This document shows, in pieces, positions 12,457 to 24,259 of a stretch of DNA of 64,000 nucleotides (positions within the stretch are counted from its first letter, which is position 1; each line of letters begins with the position of its first letter). The DNA is taken from the NCBI GenBank assembly GCA_037044905.1, contig JBAOKB010000144.1:1426001-1490000 (forward strand). The letters are read 5' to 3'. Under the pieces are notes generated by a model. That model saw nothing but the letters and a program-made list of their open reading frames with translations. It was not told the origin of the DNA and did not search any database. Made by a program: the position numbers and the translations under genes. Source of the DNA: Hortaea werneckii (Eukaryota; Ascomycota; Dothideomycetes; Mycosphaerellales; Teratosphaeriaceae).

Positions 12457-12884
12457 GGAATTGCGAGCCCTGTGGAAATTTGTTTGAAGTCTGAAGCGTT
12501 CCCGCACAAATCGCCGTGTCAGGAGACAAAAGGCAATCAACAGATATGATATGATGAGCATGAAGCAATGAAGAATGCCTTCTTTCGCTTCCAATTCTCC
12601 TTTTGCAAGTCGTGCTAGGTCATTTTCGTGATTTGCCGCTTGGTGACTTTTGTCTCTGCGAAGTCGCGTCCAAAGGATTGCCCAAGGATTTACTGTATGC
12701 AGTGACAATGATGCGGGCGCGCAGCGGATCTCACAGCTGCCTATCAACTCTACCTATCAATCAGCGACTTGACAAAACTCTTGCCCCATTACTCGTAGAT
12801 CCGATTGTTCGAGCATGCTTAGCACGCGATTGACAGAGTCATTCACCTATCTGATAATTCGTCTCCTTGACTGACTTGCGCAAG
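12457..12884. other. intergenic
   Basis: Between two + strand genes. Contains nothing I can identify. Confidence 0.6.
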
Positions 12885-14041
12885 ATGGACGAAGCCATTG
12901 CGCTGCTGTGCAGGGCCAATTTCCATAGGGCACTGTGGCTGCCTGAAACTCCAGCACACGGGAAACTACGCGTAACCTACTCGACAACGAGCAACTTCCA
13001 CAACGCCGACCTGGCAGTGATCCTCTTCTGCGGCCCACTATTCGGCAACAGATGGAATGCTGTCATGATAGATCGCATGGCCAGCGCGCATGGCGTCCGA
13101 GTCATTTGCGTGGATCGGTAAGACCGAACGTCAAAGACTTGTGAACGAGGACTGATGATTATTGTTCAGACCTGGTATGGGAGGCTCAACGCCAGTGCGC
13201 CTGGACATACGTGTCAATACCTGGCTCGAGACTGTCCCGGCTCTTCTCAAAGCCCTCAATGTAGAGCGGGTCAGCCTCATGTGCCATAGCATAGGCACGA
13301 TATACGCACTTAACACGATGTACATGTTGAGGGACATTTTGGACCCACGGCATCCCTATGTCGCATTTGTTGCGCCATGGGTCCACAACGATCATTCTCG
13401 AGCTACCCTGATGCGGATCGCTTCGGCCTTGCCCAGTAGCTGGATTGACTCCTGGGATACAATCAACCGCTTCCTCCTAGACAATGTCATGCCTGTCTTC
13501 TCTTGGTCCGGTGGGGCCATGGCATCTATGTCAAGCGCAGCGCCAGCAGAGCCCGGCATGGATGACTCGAGTGACATGACGGTAGGACAGAAGTACGGTG
13601 TTAGCGAGGAGGCCGGCAAATGTATTGAGAAGCTACTCATGAAGTACTGGCTAAGCGAGAGTACTATTGCTTCCAACGAGGAGGCTCTACTTGGGCTTAA
13701 GAAAGGAAGCTAGTGACTGGGGAGTATGTGATGACTACGAAGCGTTTGTCCAACTATGTGCGCAGCAAGAGCAGCAGCGGCAAACAGCAAATATGGACGG
13801 TGACAAGCTTCATGTCCAAATGTACTTCGCCGAGAACGACATCATGATTGGTGAAGGCGGACGAGATTACTTTCACAATTCCTGGAAGCAAAGCGGCGTG
13901 GAAGAGCTGATAGATGTGGAGAGCAAGATTCTGCCGGGAACTAACCACGATACCGCTATCCTCGACCCAAAGAAAGGAGCGCTTAAGCATATTTTCGAGC
14001 AGGTGGCCAAGAACAGAAAGTCGTCTGTGCCATCGCCATAA
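12885..14041 (+). CDS. alpha/beta hydrolase fold protein
   Basis: Probable serine hydrolase of unknown substrate. Exons: 12885-13117 and 13170-14041, separated by a 52 bp intron (GTAAGA...TTCAG) that joins DR to PGMGGSTPVRL, the common hydrolase strand-loop element. The nucleophile elbow is MCHSIGT, with the serine in H-S-I-G rather than the textbook GxSxG. The C-terminal NHDTAILDP supplies the likely catalytic histidine. A single extra A at about 13699-13700 shifts the frame; beyond it LRKEASDWGVCDDYEAF continues the same protein. No signal peptide. Size about 365 residues. Function beyond the fold cannot be told. Confidence 0.75.
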
Positions 14042-14082
14042 GACATAGTAATCATTTGGTCAATTTACAGCTTAGTCGGGAG

Positions 14083-15565
14083 TCAGGAGAGGGCCGAATA
14101 TACCGCAGCCTCACACGCAGCCCACTGGCTCATGACGTGCATATCACCGAACGGCATGACCTGGCTCGCAATCATGCCCGCCACGCCTTTCTCCCTGTCG
14201 CACCACCAGAACAGGTTCGCTATTCCGGCCCACCACGCGGTGTTCTTGCCTCTGCCGGTGGCGCCAGGCTCGACCGTCATCATGAAACTAAGGCCCCAGC
14301 CCTGCGGGGGCTGGCCTTCTTGGGGATACAGTTCTGGCGCTGGGTTTGTCTGCTCGGGTTTGGCGGCAGGTATGCCCTGCCTCGCAAAATCGGGCATCTA
14401 CTCGTGAATTAGCTTTTGGACGCTGAAGGATTCTGCCGTTGGATGACTCTACGTACATTTGGGATTTGATTCGTGAACATCTCGTCTACTGTGTGTTTCT
14501 TGAGGATTTGTGCACCCGTGTTCGGGCTTGTGCCGTCGTTGAGCAATGCTGCTAGCACTTGGACATATTCCTAGTCGTCAATGTCAGCAAACTCAGCCAG
14601 AGAAGGGTTGACGTTATCGCAGATACTGACTGCTGGCTTCGCATAAGCTCCAGCACCGCCGCTATGGAAGACGTGCTTCTTCTCATGATCGGTCTGTGCC
14701 AGCAATGGCTCACGCATGATGTGGTCTCTCTCCTCGCACTTCCCGGGCTCGCCAGGCCACCTTTGCTGCATACAGGCCAGCTGCTCCTTCATGTGCTGAG
14801 TTGGGAACATGTTGACGTTCTCAAGCTTGAGTGGCTTCATTATGTTTTCTTGGATCCAGTCGTTCAGCTTAACGCCAGTGGCACGCTCAAGAACAATTCC
14901 TGCCCAGTCAATCGAGATACCATACTCGAAACGCTCTCCTGGCTGGTTCACAAGCGGCATTCGCATGATCTCCTTCTCGTCCCCGTGGAATACATCGAAC
15001 CCGACTGGTCGGCCTGTGGTATGGTCAACGCTGACACTTGATTTTCTAACAACATCCATCACATACCGTAGTCGCGAAGCTTCGGGTTGAAGAACTCGTA
15101 CCCAAACCCAGCCGTGTGCGTGAGTAGCATACGGAGCGTGATATCAGTCTTCTTGTCTACCAGCTTGCCATCGTCCTGCAGGACCTTGACCTTTTGCAGC
15201 TCAGGGCACAAGGTATAGACGAAGTGAGAATCGTCTAGCTTCAGCTTCCCTTGCTCGAAAGCCTGCATGCCTATCGTCCGACGTCAGAATATCATCAACG
15301 GCCCTCATTATCATCGGAAAGGTTCGATCAACTTACATGCGATTGTAGCGAGGAGCTTCGTGCAAGAAGCAATCCAAAAGACGGTATCCAGAGTCATTGG
15401 AGGCCGTCCATCAGCTAAGCCTGTCTTGCCCGAAGCATGAGCTGCTATCTGTTTGCCATCTTTGCCTATCGCTACGAATACCAGGCCTGGAATGCCGGTT
15501 TTGGGATCTTTGGTGACGCTGTCCAACAAGGTTGAGACAGAGTCCTGGGCTTTCTGGTTCACCAT
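14083..15565 (-). CDS. beta-lactamase-fold esterase/transesterase (EstB/LovD-like)
   Basis: Serine esterase or acyltransferase of the class C beta-lactamase fold; fungal relatives include transesterases such as LovD. Five exons: 15337-15565, 15067-15270, 14631-15013, 14457-14570 and 14083-14397, with introns of 66, 53, 60 and 59 bp, all GT-AG. All junctions stay in frame. The nucleophile motif SxxK is seen as SCTKLL, the conserved tyrosine as YGISIDWAG, and HTAGFGYEF follows the usual pattern around the active site. I chose the ATG at 15565 because the fold begins a few residues later; an in-frame ATG at 15709 is possible. No signal peptide. It lies downstream of the phytase on the same strand with a CACGTG box 216 bp before its ATG. 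No polyketide synthase is nearby, so a biosynthetic role is not supported. Confidence 0.87.
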
Positions 15566-15946
15566 GCTTGCAGAAAAATTCAAAACAGAAACCGCGTGTG
15601 GATTCTCAATGAGGCCTTTAGATATGAGGGCAGTACAGAGATCATCCAGCAATGATGTATGAACAAGTTGTTGTATTGGGAGACCTTGCCCCACCTCTGT
15701 CGAAGTCAAAACCCCGCAGCTGTTGGACCCATTATCCGCGTGGTTTGGAGACTACCCGCGGTCAGATGGCAACTTCGATGCACGTGAGCCGCACACAACC
15801 AACTAGACTATCTTCGATCTATCCAAAGACCCAGGCTTTTAGGAATCTAGCGCAGTAAACGCAGAAAGGAAGAGACAAGTATGCACAGGTAATGCAGAAA
15901 TCCGAGATCGCTGCACAACAACAGTGTACGCATGATCGAAACAACT
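15566..15946. other. intergenic between phytase and esterase
   Basis: Upstream region of the esterase and 3' region of the phytase, both on the - strand. One CACGTG box at 15781. Confidence 0.6.
15781..15786. promoter_or_regulatory. CACGTG box upstream of esterase
   Basis: Palindromic E-box of the type bound by Pho4/NUC-1-like bHLH factors, 216 bp before the esterase ATG. A single hexamer is weak evidence; about one per 4 kb is expected by chance. Confidence 0.3.
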
Positions 15947-17675
15947 TCAGACGAAGCACTGGTCCCAGTGTCCCTAGTGAAGTCAAAGTGTCAGCATCGA
16001 GTGAGTACCTCTGCTTGACGAACAGGTTAATACTCACATCCATTTTGACAAAGTCGAGCGAGTCGATAAACGCACTTAAAGTGCAGCGGCCCAAGTGATC
16101 ACCTCCACACTGCGTGAGCGGCTGCACTCGATCATTAACAAGAATCCTGACCAGTTCCTCATCGTATCCATGACACGTCATCTTCTCGAAATAAGCACGG
16201 GCTGCGAACGATGCAGTCCAAGCAGCACTATAGCCATCGGCCTGTGGCGCTTCAACGATTGTAGTGTTGGGAAGGGCCGCTGTAGTGTTGTAGAGACCCA
16301 GCGCGGAGAAGATGGCCGTCATGTCATTGTCGTGGGAGAAGTCTGCATACAGCTGGCGACCGAGCGGAAACGTCGTGTTGTTCTCATCGAGGGTCCTATT
16401 CATCGACGCACCTTCATGGACAGCTGTGTTCGTCAGGCGAGCAATCAGCTCTTTTGCAAAGCCCACGCCCTGGGTTGGGCCAAGTGGGTTGCCGTGACTG
16501 TAGCCGTAGTATCTGGAACCCACTGAGGTGAGTACTGACGTGAGGTTTTGTGGCGGAGATGTCTAGACCTACTTATCAAGTGTCTCGTAATAATTGTACT
16601 GATGCCACTGTGGTTTATTCGTCAGCACTTGTACCAATGCCTCTGATAGCTTCTACGGACTTCCTGTTCAGTGAAGAGATCGCAAAATCGCGAGATGGCA
16701 CCAGTCGGATTAGCCACAGTCTCGAAGGGACACAGATCCATCATATAAATCGTCTCGATGACACTGAGGTTTGCACCTGGCATACCTTCGTTCAGCCGGG
16801 CTTGAACAGGTTTCGCAAAGATATCGGCCCATACTGCCTGAGCATCATCGGCAATCTTGTCGACAGGTCCATCTTCGAAATTGGCACAGAGGGCATGGTT
16901 CAGAGTCTGCGTCAAGGATTAGCTGCAGCCAGTTCGTGCGAGATTACTTGCCTCGAAACCAACGTTGTTGATGCCATCTCCCTCAGGAATCACGACCAGC
17001 GGGTAAGGATATGCTGGATCTTTGCATCTGCCTGCTAACTTCGCCGCATGGAAGCCTTGCGTGAAATTGTCTGCGGATTGGACGACCCTTTCCTCGCCTG
17101 AGCTTCTGAAGAAAGGTAGAAATTCCCTTGCAAGGGATTCATATCGATGGTAAAACTTGATACCCGAGTCAACCATCTGTTGCTCTCCAAACGAGGTAAG
17201 TTGGTCAGCTCCTAGCTTATACTCGTAATCCTCGATGAAAGCAAATTCACCAGTGTAAGTCTGGGCATTTGCGTGGATCTTTGAGATTGTAGCATTGTAG
17301 ACCTCCGTCTTTGAAGCTAGCCAACACGTTAGATAAACTAGAGTCGACGGCCTTTTCATGGGGACTGACATGTTGGGTCGCGGGCTCCATGGCGAGACAA
17401 TATCTGAGCAAAGGTGATATGACATTGCTCCGGCAACACGTCTGGAATTTCAGACTCGACTTTAAAGTATGGCGAATATTGACCTTTGTGAAGTAGTCAG
17501 CGCCAGCTTGTCTATTCTTTGATGAGGGTGGCTTACCCCAGTAATGTGACAGATCAGGTCGACATTGGTAGCCAGCGTCGATCGTATTACAAGGCGGGTG
17601 TCCCCAGGCATGAGACCGTGGCCATGCCGTGACAACGCTGGCGGCAGTGAATAGAACCAAGAGCGTTGCTAGCAT
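15947..17675 (-). CDS. secreted phytase (histidine acid phosphatase)
   Basis: Releases phosphate from phytate outside the cell. Seven exons (17537-17675, 17370-17483, 16964-17316, 16661-16906, 16573-16607, 16038-16512, 15947-15973) joined by introns of 53, 53, 57, 53, 60 and 64 bp give an intact protein of about 462 residues, the size of fungal PhyA-type phytases. The start at 17675 is chosen because it gives a signal peptide (LATLLVLFTAASVVTA). The mature part begins with CNTIDAGYQC; the catalytic RHGARDP follows, then LGADQLTSFGEQQM, NPLGPTQGVGF, the catalytic HDND (FSHDNDMTAIF) and the terminal cysteine (HWDQCFV). Intron 3 could instead use a GCAAGT donor at 16951, adding four residues. 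Several N-glycosylation sequons occur. Three CACGTG boxes lie upstream. Confidence 0.93.
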
Positions 17676-17822
17676 TATGGAGCTTCTGGCTCTGTGACTT
17701 CGTCTTTGGGAGTGCCAGACTCCATTCTCAGGAGCGAGAAGGGCATACTTATGCTCCTTTCTGGTTGAGAATTGGCGGACTATTGCATACATTGAGTGAC
17801 CTTTGCCGTGGAATGAATTAAG

Positions 17823-17828
17823 CACGTG
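17823..17828. promoter_or_regulatory. CACGTG box 1 of phytase promoter
   Basis: E-box about 148 bp before the phytase ATG, in the context GCACGTGGCC. Known Pho4/NUC-1 sites have this core. Confidence 0.5.
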
Positions 17829-18005
17829 GCCCGAGACAGCGCACTCGTCCGCGAAGATCACGAATGTCAGTGCAAAGCTGTTGTGAAAATGTGCATGAAG
17901 CCCTTTTGATAGGGCCAACGCACACCTACAGTACCTGACCTATCGGTAGCAACAACCTTGGTAGTCGAGATGGTATCGCAAGCGAATGCTTGAGAAAGGA
18001 TCTGG

Positions 18006-18011
18006 CACGTG
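18006..18011. promoter_or_regulatory. CACGTG box 2 of phytase promoter
   Basis: E-box about 331 bp before the phytase ATG. Confidence 0.45.
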
Positions 18012-18375
18012 TGTCGGATGCAGCCGCGCTGGCCACCCGCTTCAGTCCTTCTCGCAATACCCAGGTAAGAGTGAAGGAAGAAGGAAGAGGCGCAGCCGCC
18101 AAATTATGCACGCCAGGCCACCGGAGCGAGCGGAGTTCGCCTTCCCTTGTAGGTATCTATGTAGCATAGTCCATATCATATGCTGGGTAGCTGCACGGTA
18201 ATCCTGACCAATGATACCCCACTGTCCTGACCGGGAGCGTAGCCTCTTATTATTGCTGGCAGACGTATGTATTGACCTGAAGGCCCCGTTTAGAATCAGT
18301 ACGCCATCGCTTCAAAGTTCGAGAACCGGCGCGAATATAAAGCGTGACCTCACTAGAACGTCCTGTTATCTGGCA

Positions 18376-18381
18376 CACGTG
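18376..18381. promoter_or_regulatory. CACGTG box 3, shared divergent promoter
   Basis: E-box about 701 bp before the phytase ATG but only 21 bp before the ATG proposed for the divergent gene, so its target is uncertain. Confidence 0.35.
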
Positions 18382-18401
18382 CTTGGGCAATCGCTTTGAG
18401 C

Positions 18402-19310
18402 ATGCGAGAAAAAGCGCCGGCCTGCTGCGCCGAAGAGCGAAAAGCCTGGCGCGAAGAGGTTCATGCCGTAGACCCTCGGAAGAGCACAAGACTGGATTTG
18501 ATGAAGTGCAAACTCAGGCGAATGTTCAATGGCATATCCAGGTCTACAGCAGCACACCAACCCGATCCTACAGCCGAGACCCGCCCGCCAACGAGCTTTC
18601 TGGACCTACCCTTAGAGCTTCGAGAGATGGTATATGAGCACTACATGAGCGAATGGAGCAAGCAACGCCTGGCACCGCTTCATTTGCCTTCACCTTCCGG
18701 CCAGCCGTATCCAGATGAGCACTTTTATAAGCCAATACCACCTCACGAACCACCATTGACTCGCGCTTGCCGCATAATACGGCAAGAGACCGCCCTTTGT
18801 TCTACTCCACCCATCGCTTTCCTGTCATAGTTCATGCGGACGCTTCTGGAAAAATGTCTCCTGCGCCATTGTCTCCTGTGCCAGGGTACAAGAGACTCAA
18901 ATCCGCGCAAAAGAGGCAGATCCGCCACTTGGAAGTCTACTTTTGCTTTGAGATGAAGGACTGCGATGACGGCGTGCGATTCCCCTCGGCCACGAGCTAT
19001 GATGTGGATTTTGATGCGCAGACTGGCCGATGGCAGGTCTTCAATATTCGCGTCGACAAGAAGCCTGGCGGCGACTTGTCGGACGACGTGTCGAGGCTTC
19101 GCCACGGCTTGTCAATTCTTAACAGAATGGAAGACCAGTATTTCTTCTTGGAGCGTCATGAGGAAGGCCGCTTGGGCAATGCCCAAGGAAGTCAGAGCAC
19201 GCGACCTTGCCACTCTATTCCCGCCTTACACCTTTCGGGAGTTAGACGCTCTGCCTGAGTATAAACGACAACTTCTGGGGTGGGGTCGGGAAAAGGTCTT
19301 CTACAAGTGA
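18402..19310 (+). CDS. 2EXR/F-box-like fungal protein (two frame breaks)
   Basis: Member of the large ascomycete group of short proteins opening with the motif FLDLPLELREMVYEHY, annotated as F-box-like or 2EXR domain; function unknown. The following RACRIIRQE is also typical of the group. One missing base near 18795 and one extra base near 19178 break the frame; the joined reading passes through FYSTHRFPVIV and ends at PYTFRELDALPEY...REKVFYK. The start is uncertain: the ATG at 18402 is the most upstream, but the methionine before KCKLRRMFNG would also do. Confidence 0.65.
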
Positions 19311-19640
19311 ATGGTCATGCATGTCCACTCGAGACAGGGAAGTCAGTGTCTTTGCCTTCACTTGCGATGGAACATGTTAGGTCATCGAGGACGTTTCTTG
19401 CGACACCTCGCTGCTAAAACCCTTCTCGATCTCCATCAACAGAGGCCCGGGTACTTTATGGGCCGATGTAGCGTTTCTCAGATCACGCTACGCAGTGGTT
19501 GCGATGTGTCGACTTCCACTGCTCGAACAACAGTGACAGCGTAATGGCACAGTATGGTCGCCACCTTCAACTCCTGAAAGCCCCTCAACCAGTCTCCGTA
19601 TAGATTCGCACAAGCTGTCCGGCGTTCACTTAGCAACACC
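19311..19640. other. intergenic
   Basis: Short region before the NmrA-like gene; nothing identified. Confidence 0.6.
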
Positions 19641-20561
19641 TTGCTGGGCACGATGCAACCAATAAAGAATGTCGCCATACTAGGCGCCGATGGCAAACTC
19701 GGCCCTGCGGTCCTCGAAGCATTGGTATCCGCCAGCTTTACTGTGACAGTACTCAAACGCCAATCGTCCAAGAGCTCAGATGAGCATTACCCAGCCTCAG
19801 TCAAAGTAGCCCGGGTTCCAGACGACCTGAACGTCGAATCCCTCGCCACAACGCTCCAAGGCCACGACGCACTCGTGATCACGATCAAAGGATCGCAGAC
19901 CGAAGTGCAGAAGAAACTGGCCGATGCAGCCGTGCAAGCCGGTGTGAGACGAATGATCCCGGCCGACTTTGGCTCCTGCGACTCCTCTACGACCGAGGCC
20001 CAGGAGCTCGTCCCGCTATTCAAGCATAAAGCCGACTTGCGACAGTATCTCCAGACGCTCGCCGCGCAGCACAAAGGCTTCACCTGGACGAGTCTCGTGA
20101 CGGGGCATTTCTTCGACTGGTCTCTGCCCTTCATCCATATCCACCTTGCAGAACGCCGCGCAGATGTGCTTGATGCGGGGGAGCATCGGTGTTCCATGTC
20201 CACGCTTGCAAGGATCGGCGAGGCGACTGTGCAGGTGCTACGGAAGCCTGAAGTCACGGAGAATCAAATGCTGTACGTGCAGAGCTTCTGTGTGAGTCAG
20301 AATGCGATTGTCAAGGCGTTTGAGAAGGCCGCCGCCAACGACAAATGGACGGTTGAGAAGTACGATGCAGATGACTTCCGGGAACGCGAGAAGGCACGAG
20401 CGTCCAAGGGCGATGCTGAGGCTGTGGAGGAGCTTGTCTATTACTTGGGCGTCGTTGACGGGGATTGGACGAAGAAGAAGGGATTCGCCATGGAGTTATT
20501 GGAACTGAAAGATGAGGATGTTGAAGCAGTGGCAAAGGATGTCGTTGCGAGATTCTCCTGA
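19641..20561 (+). CDS. NmrA-like / isoflavone reductase-like protein
   Basis: Single intact exon of 306 residues. The N-terminus holds a Rossmann dinucleotide-binding strand-loop (VAILGADGKLGPAVL; GxxGxxG pattern) followed by KRQSS, where a basic residue after strand 2 suggests NADP(H). RMIPADFGSC is typical of fungal NmrA-like/isoflavone reductase family members, which act as NADP(H)-dependent reductases or redox-sensing regulators. A second methionine at residue 5 (position 19653) could be the true start. There is no biosynthetic cluster around it, so the substrate cannot be guessed. Confidence 0.85.
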   Translation: MLGTMQPIKNVAILGADGKLGPAVLEALVSASFTVTVLKRQSSKSSDEHYPASVKVARVPDDLNVESLATTLQGHDALVITIKGSQTEVQKKLADAAVQAGVRRMIPADFGSCDSSTTEAQELVPLFKHKADLRQYLQTLAAQHKGFTWTSLVTGHFFDWSLPFIHIHLAERRADVLDAGEHRCSMSTLARIGEATVQVLRKPEVTENQMLYVQSFCVSQNAIVKAFEKAAANDKWTVEKYDADDFREREKARASKGDAEAVEELVYYLGVVDGDWTKKKGFAMELLELKDEDVEAVAKDVVARFS

Positions 20562-20813
20562 GTGGCCGATCAATGAGTCTTGTGAAATACGACAAGACAG
20601 CAAAAACATAGATGGAAGACGTAGATTTTGACAGGTAGACAGTTGATGAGACAACTTCGATTCGTCTTGGCTCAAGCTATGCTACCATATGCCGCCTCAT
20701 CCACCCCATGGTGAAGCATGAAGCACAACGATCGCCTTATTCAGACTCATCATCCAGGCGTCTCATCAATCATAAAGCTCGTACCTATCACGCTGCGTAG
20801 ACGTTGATAACGT

Positions 20814-21750
20814 CTAGTAGCGCTTGCCCTCACGGAGGACGTCGCTGTACTCCTCGAGCGGGCTGCGAGTAAGCTTGTTCTCGGTCCACAGGTTGGGAGT
20901 CAGGAAGCCGTAGGTGTTGGTGATGGCGGCGAAGGTAGCCTTGAGGGTGTTCTCGAGGGTCTTGGTGGAACCGGAAGAGGCGGTGTAGGCGTCGTTAACA
21001 CCAGCAAGCTGCAATAGACGCTTGACGGCCGGGGAGGCGACAAGGCCGGTACCACGGGGAGCCGGGATCAGCTACATGAAAGTTAGTAATCTGGCTCGTG
21101 CTAAGGATGGGTGCACTTATTGTTACTTACACGGACGATGACGGAACCGCACTTGCCAGACTCCTTGACAGGAATGGAGTGAGGCTCACCAAGGTTGGTA
21201 CCCCAGTAACCACGACGGATGGGGACGACGGCCAGCTTGGCGATGATGATGGCGGCGCGGATGGCGGTGGCCACTTCCTTGGAGGTCTTGATACCGAGAC
21301 CAATGTGACCCTCGCTGTCACCGATGACAACGACGGCTTTGAAGCGGGTACGCTGACCGGCACGGGTCTGCTTCTGGACTGGCTTGATCTATATCACCGT
21401 GCAACGTTAGCAATCGCTGCTAATCTCCAATTCGCGCCAGAAAATCCTCTCAAAGTTCTCCAGCTGGGTATGTTCCAACGCACCTTCATGACCTCGTCCT
21501 TGAGCTTGGGCAGGAAGAAGTCCACGATCTGGTACTCCTTGATCGGCAGGGAGTGGAGGTAGATCTCCTCCATGCTCTTGATCTTGCCGGCCTTTACGAG
21601 ACGACCGAGCTTGGTGACGGGCTGCCATTCCTTCTCGTCGCTCTTCGCGCCGCCGCGTCTGCCACGGCCGCGGCCACGGCCACGTCCACGGTCACCGCCA
21701 CGGCCACGGTCGCCGAAGCCACCGCGGGCTGCTCCACCTCTGTCGGCCAT
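20814..21750 (-). CDS. 40S ribosomal protein uS5 (S2)
   Basis: Component of the small ribosomal subunit near the mRNA entry site. Three exons (21484-21750, 21131-21388, 20814-21071), introns 95 and 59 bp, intact, 260 residues. N-terminus MADRGGAARGGFG followed by an RG-rich tract, the usual arginine methylation region of eukaryotic uS5. The S5 double-stranded RNA-binding domain is seen as EYQIVDFFLPKLKDEVMK, then QTRAGQRTRFKAVVVIGD and HIGLGIKTSKEVATAIRAA, and the C-terminal domain as IPAPRGTGLVAS. Intron 1 has a perfect GCTAAC branch site. Confidence 0.97.
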
Positions 21751-22620
21751 TGTGATTGCTGTTGTTTGGGGTGGGTTAGTCGCTGGTGTTGCAATGGCTT
21801 GTCGAGATCGCAAGTTCGAAGGCGCGGGGTTTCGAAAAGTGCATCCGCCAAGATTTTGCGTTGCAGCCTTAGGTGTCAAAATTCTTTTGCCCCCGGCCCC
21901 CGGCAGATAGGCAGCCCTAGCCGACGAGCCAACCTCCCTCCTCCCGGACTTGGTCGATGTGGTTGCAATCGGACATGTTGACCAGGTATTAGCCGTTCAC
22001 TAATTTCGCACAGGCGTCGAGAACATGGACAGTCTGACTGGGTTCAAGAAAGAAGCAGAGAATAGTACAAGCCCTTACATAGTTCATCAAACGCCGGCCC
22101 TAATCACTCTACTTAAGCCTGGTATCATCGCCTCGTCGCAATCGTGCCCAAAATTATTCACCTGCAACGGTGTCGCAGACGCAATCGACAACGCTTGAAG
22201 CAGGGGCGGAGAATGCCTCATCATGCTTTCATCCCCCCATCCACATCCTCTGACGTGCTGTATCCCGCCGAGAAGCCTGCTTATCTTACAGTCTTCCCGA
22301 ATTTTCGTGTGACGGCCACTGCTGCTCGCTCCTCGCTGCTCCATGTTCGCTTTGCGCCCTTCGCTACTCGCTGCAGGATGCCTGCCAATCTACGACCTCA
22401 TCGAATATTCACTCGGATGAGGGTAGACTTACCACACTGCGTAGCTGCAGGCATTGGCTGCGAACCATTGTACTGCACCTTGTCCAGTGAATCTCAGTCT
22501 ACACCAGGAAAGCAGCCTCATCGTTATGGTTTGAGGCGCCCCTTGCAATATATTGCGATCGTTGCCACTCACTAAATGTGTATCGTCGTCCCTGCTGATC
22601 GTGTTCTCCTCGTAGATCGC
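21751..22620. other. intergenic upstream of uS5
   Basis: Between the uS5 start and the end of the Ppz-type phosphatase. No gene supported. Confidence 0.6.
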
Positions 22621-24259
22621 TCAATAACTCTGCGGATACTGGCTCGCCGGCTGCATCTAGGTCAGTTTCCACACTCCCCAAATTGCGCATAGGGTTCTCA
22701 CGACTTACCGGACTATTCAGCATACTCTGCCTCTTGTTCCTTCCCTTCTTAATATGACTCTTCAGCGCGCTTGAGTCCAGCGGCTTCAGCAGCTCGAACG
22801 AGCACAACAGCTCGGCGCTTACGCTCATAACGGCACCCCAATTGTCGAACTCGCCACAATAGTTCGGCGCGCTGAAAACCGTCACCAGAATTCGATCCTG
22901 GAAGAATTCGTATCCGTCTTCGACCACCATGTGTGCGCGACAGACGAGATCAAAGTCGTGCTTCTGCAAAAATTCCATAATTACCTTCTTTCCGAAGCAG
23001 TAGCTAACTCCTCGCTCGTTCGCCTCCCAATCACTCTCCATGTCTGCAGGATCTGACCAGAGCAAGTCATTCAGTAACCCATAATCAGGCACGTCTGTTG
23101 GTCGCGCGATGTTCCTGATGTCATCCATATGACTCAAAGAAGGCGACAACCCGCCGTGCACACAGAAGATCTTGCCTGCCACAATCGCCGCGATGGGCAG
23201 AGTGTTGAAAGTATCGACGAATGTCTTCCAAACCTTGACGTTACATCGGCGTTTGCACTCATCGTAGAAGCCGTAGACTCGCGTGACATTGGCACACTCG
23301 TGGTTTCCGCGCAGGAGGAAGAAGTTCTCCGGGTATCGCAGCTTGTAGCACAGCAGTAGCAGAATAGTCTCGAGACTTTGCTTGCCTCGGTCCACGTAGT
23401 CGCCCAAAACAAAAAGTTGCTGTTGGCGGGAAACCACACATCTCGAACATACGGATCAAGTCCGTATACTGACCGTGCACATCGCCAACGATCTTGACGG
23501 CGGGCTGAGCTCGAGGAGAGCAGGTTGCGAGAGGAAGAGCTCCCGTGCCGCGTTGCAGACAGCAGTGATCTCAGCGTTCTTGAGGCAGACGGTTTTAGTG
23601 ACTTTACCAGCATAGCCAGCGTCCACGAGGCGCTTGATCATGTCATCCAGATCGGCAGGCTTCAGTGCGCCTATCGAAGGGTCACTGCCGCCGGAATCGG
23701 CTATAGCCAGGGCTGCGGAAGCGCCCTGGGACTCTTTCGGTTGTATGGGTGTGCCTTTCTTGACCAGGATAGATTCTCCGGGCTCACGATTCGAGGATGG
23801 CGCTATCTGCCCCGTTGGCGGAGCGTCAGAAACTGCATCCACCTCGCCGCTCCGCTGTGCTTCAACTATATCATTGTGCCCACCTCCCACGGTAGCCGAT
23901 TGCGTGGGCGAAGGCGGCGGTTGCATATCATCATCATCCTCTAGCCCTTCCTGCGTGCTACTTCCTCTGTGCTTCGATGTTCGTGACGCCGTCTCTGACG
24001 TCACACTTCCTCTCCTGGAGCTGACTTGCGACAAGTTGCTCTGGCTCTCGCTGCCTAGTCCGGAGGAGGATGCGCGCGGGCTATCGGACGACTTCGAGCC
24101 CGGGATCTTGGTCCTTAGCGTGTTCCTTAGCGACCGCGTACTCTCCTTCGTATCTGATTTACTAAAAGACGGATACGATCCGAGGTCTGGTCCCTGTTGC
24201 CCTGCCCGAGGGGTCTGCGACCCGCTGGTATCAGTGTCTTTCGACTGCTGGTTACCCAT
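22621..24259 (-). CDS. Ppz-type serine/threonine phosphatase
   Basis: PP1-related phosphatase of the fungal-specific Ppz class, which controls cation homeostasis and cell integrity. A Ser-rich, disordered N-terminal half begins MGNQQSK, with glycine at position 2 suitable for N-myristoylation, as known for Ppz1. The catalytic half shows the metal-site motifs GDVHGQ, GDYVDRG and RGNHE, then HGGLSPSL, LLWSDP and FSAPNYCGEFDN. A 52 bp intron (22657-22708, GTAAGT...CTAG) after MLNSP leads to a short last exon ending QYPQSY; reading through it instead gives a longer tail. Missing bases near 23500 and 23415 shift the frame twice inside the conserved domain. About 530 residues when joined. Confidence 0.88.

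Larger units (their letters stand above)
17676..18401. other. divergent promoter region, phytase / 2EXR gene
   Basis: Upstream of the phytase (-) and of the 2EXR-like gene (+). Carries three CACGTG boxes (17823, 18006, 18376). No gene supported. Confidence 0.6.

Noticed and set aside
16907..16951. GC-AG intron in the phytase
   Set aside because: A GT donor at 16963 fits the family alignment (NNTLNH) better; the GC donor remains possible.
14083..20561. Secondary metabolite cluster (LovD-like esterase, NmrA-like reductase)
   Set aside because: No polyketide synthase, peptide synthetase, terpene cyclase or cluster regulator nearby; the enzymes are common singletons.
21389..21483. snoRNA in the 95 bp uS5 intron
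   Set aside because: No C or D box pair with the needed ends; the intron instead shows a plain branch site.
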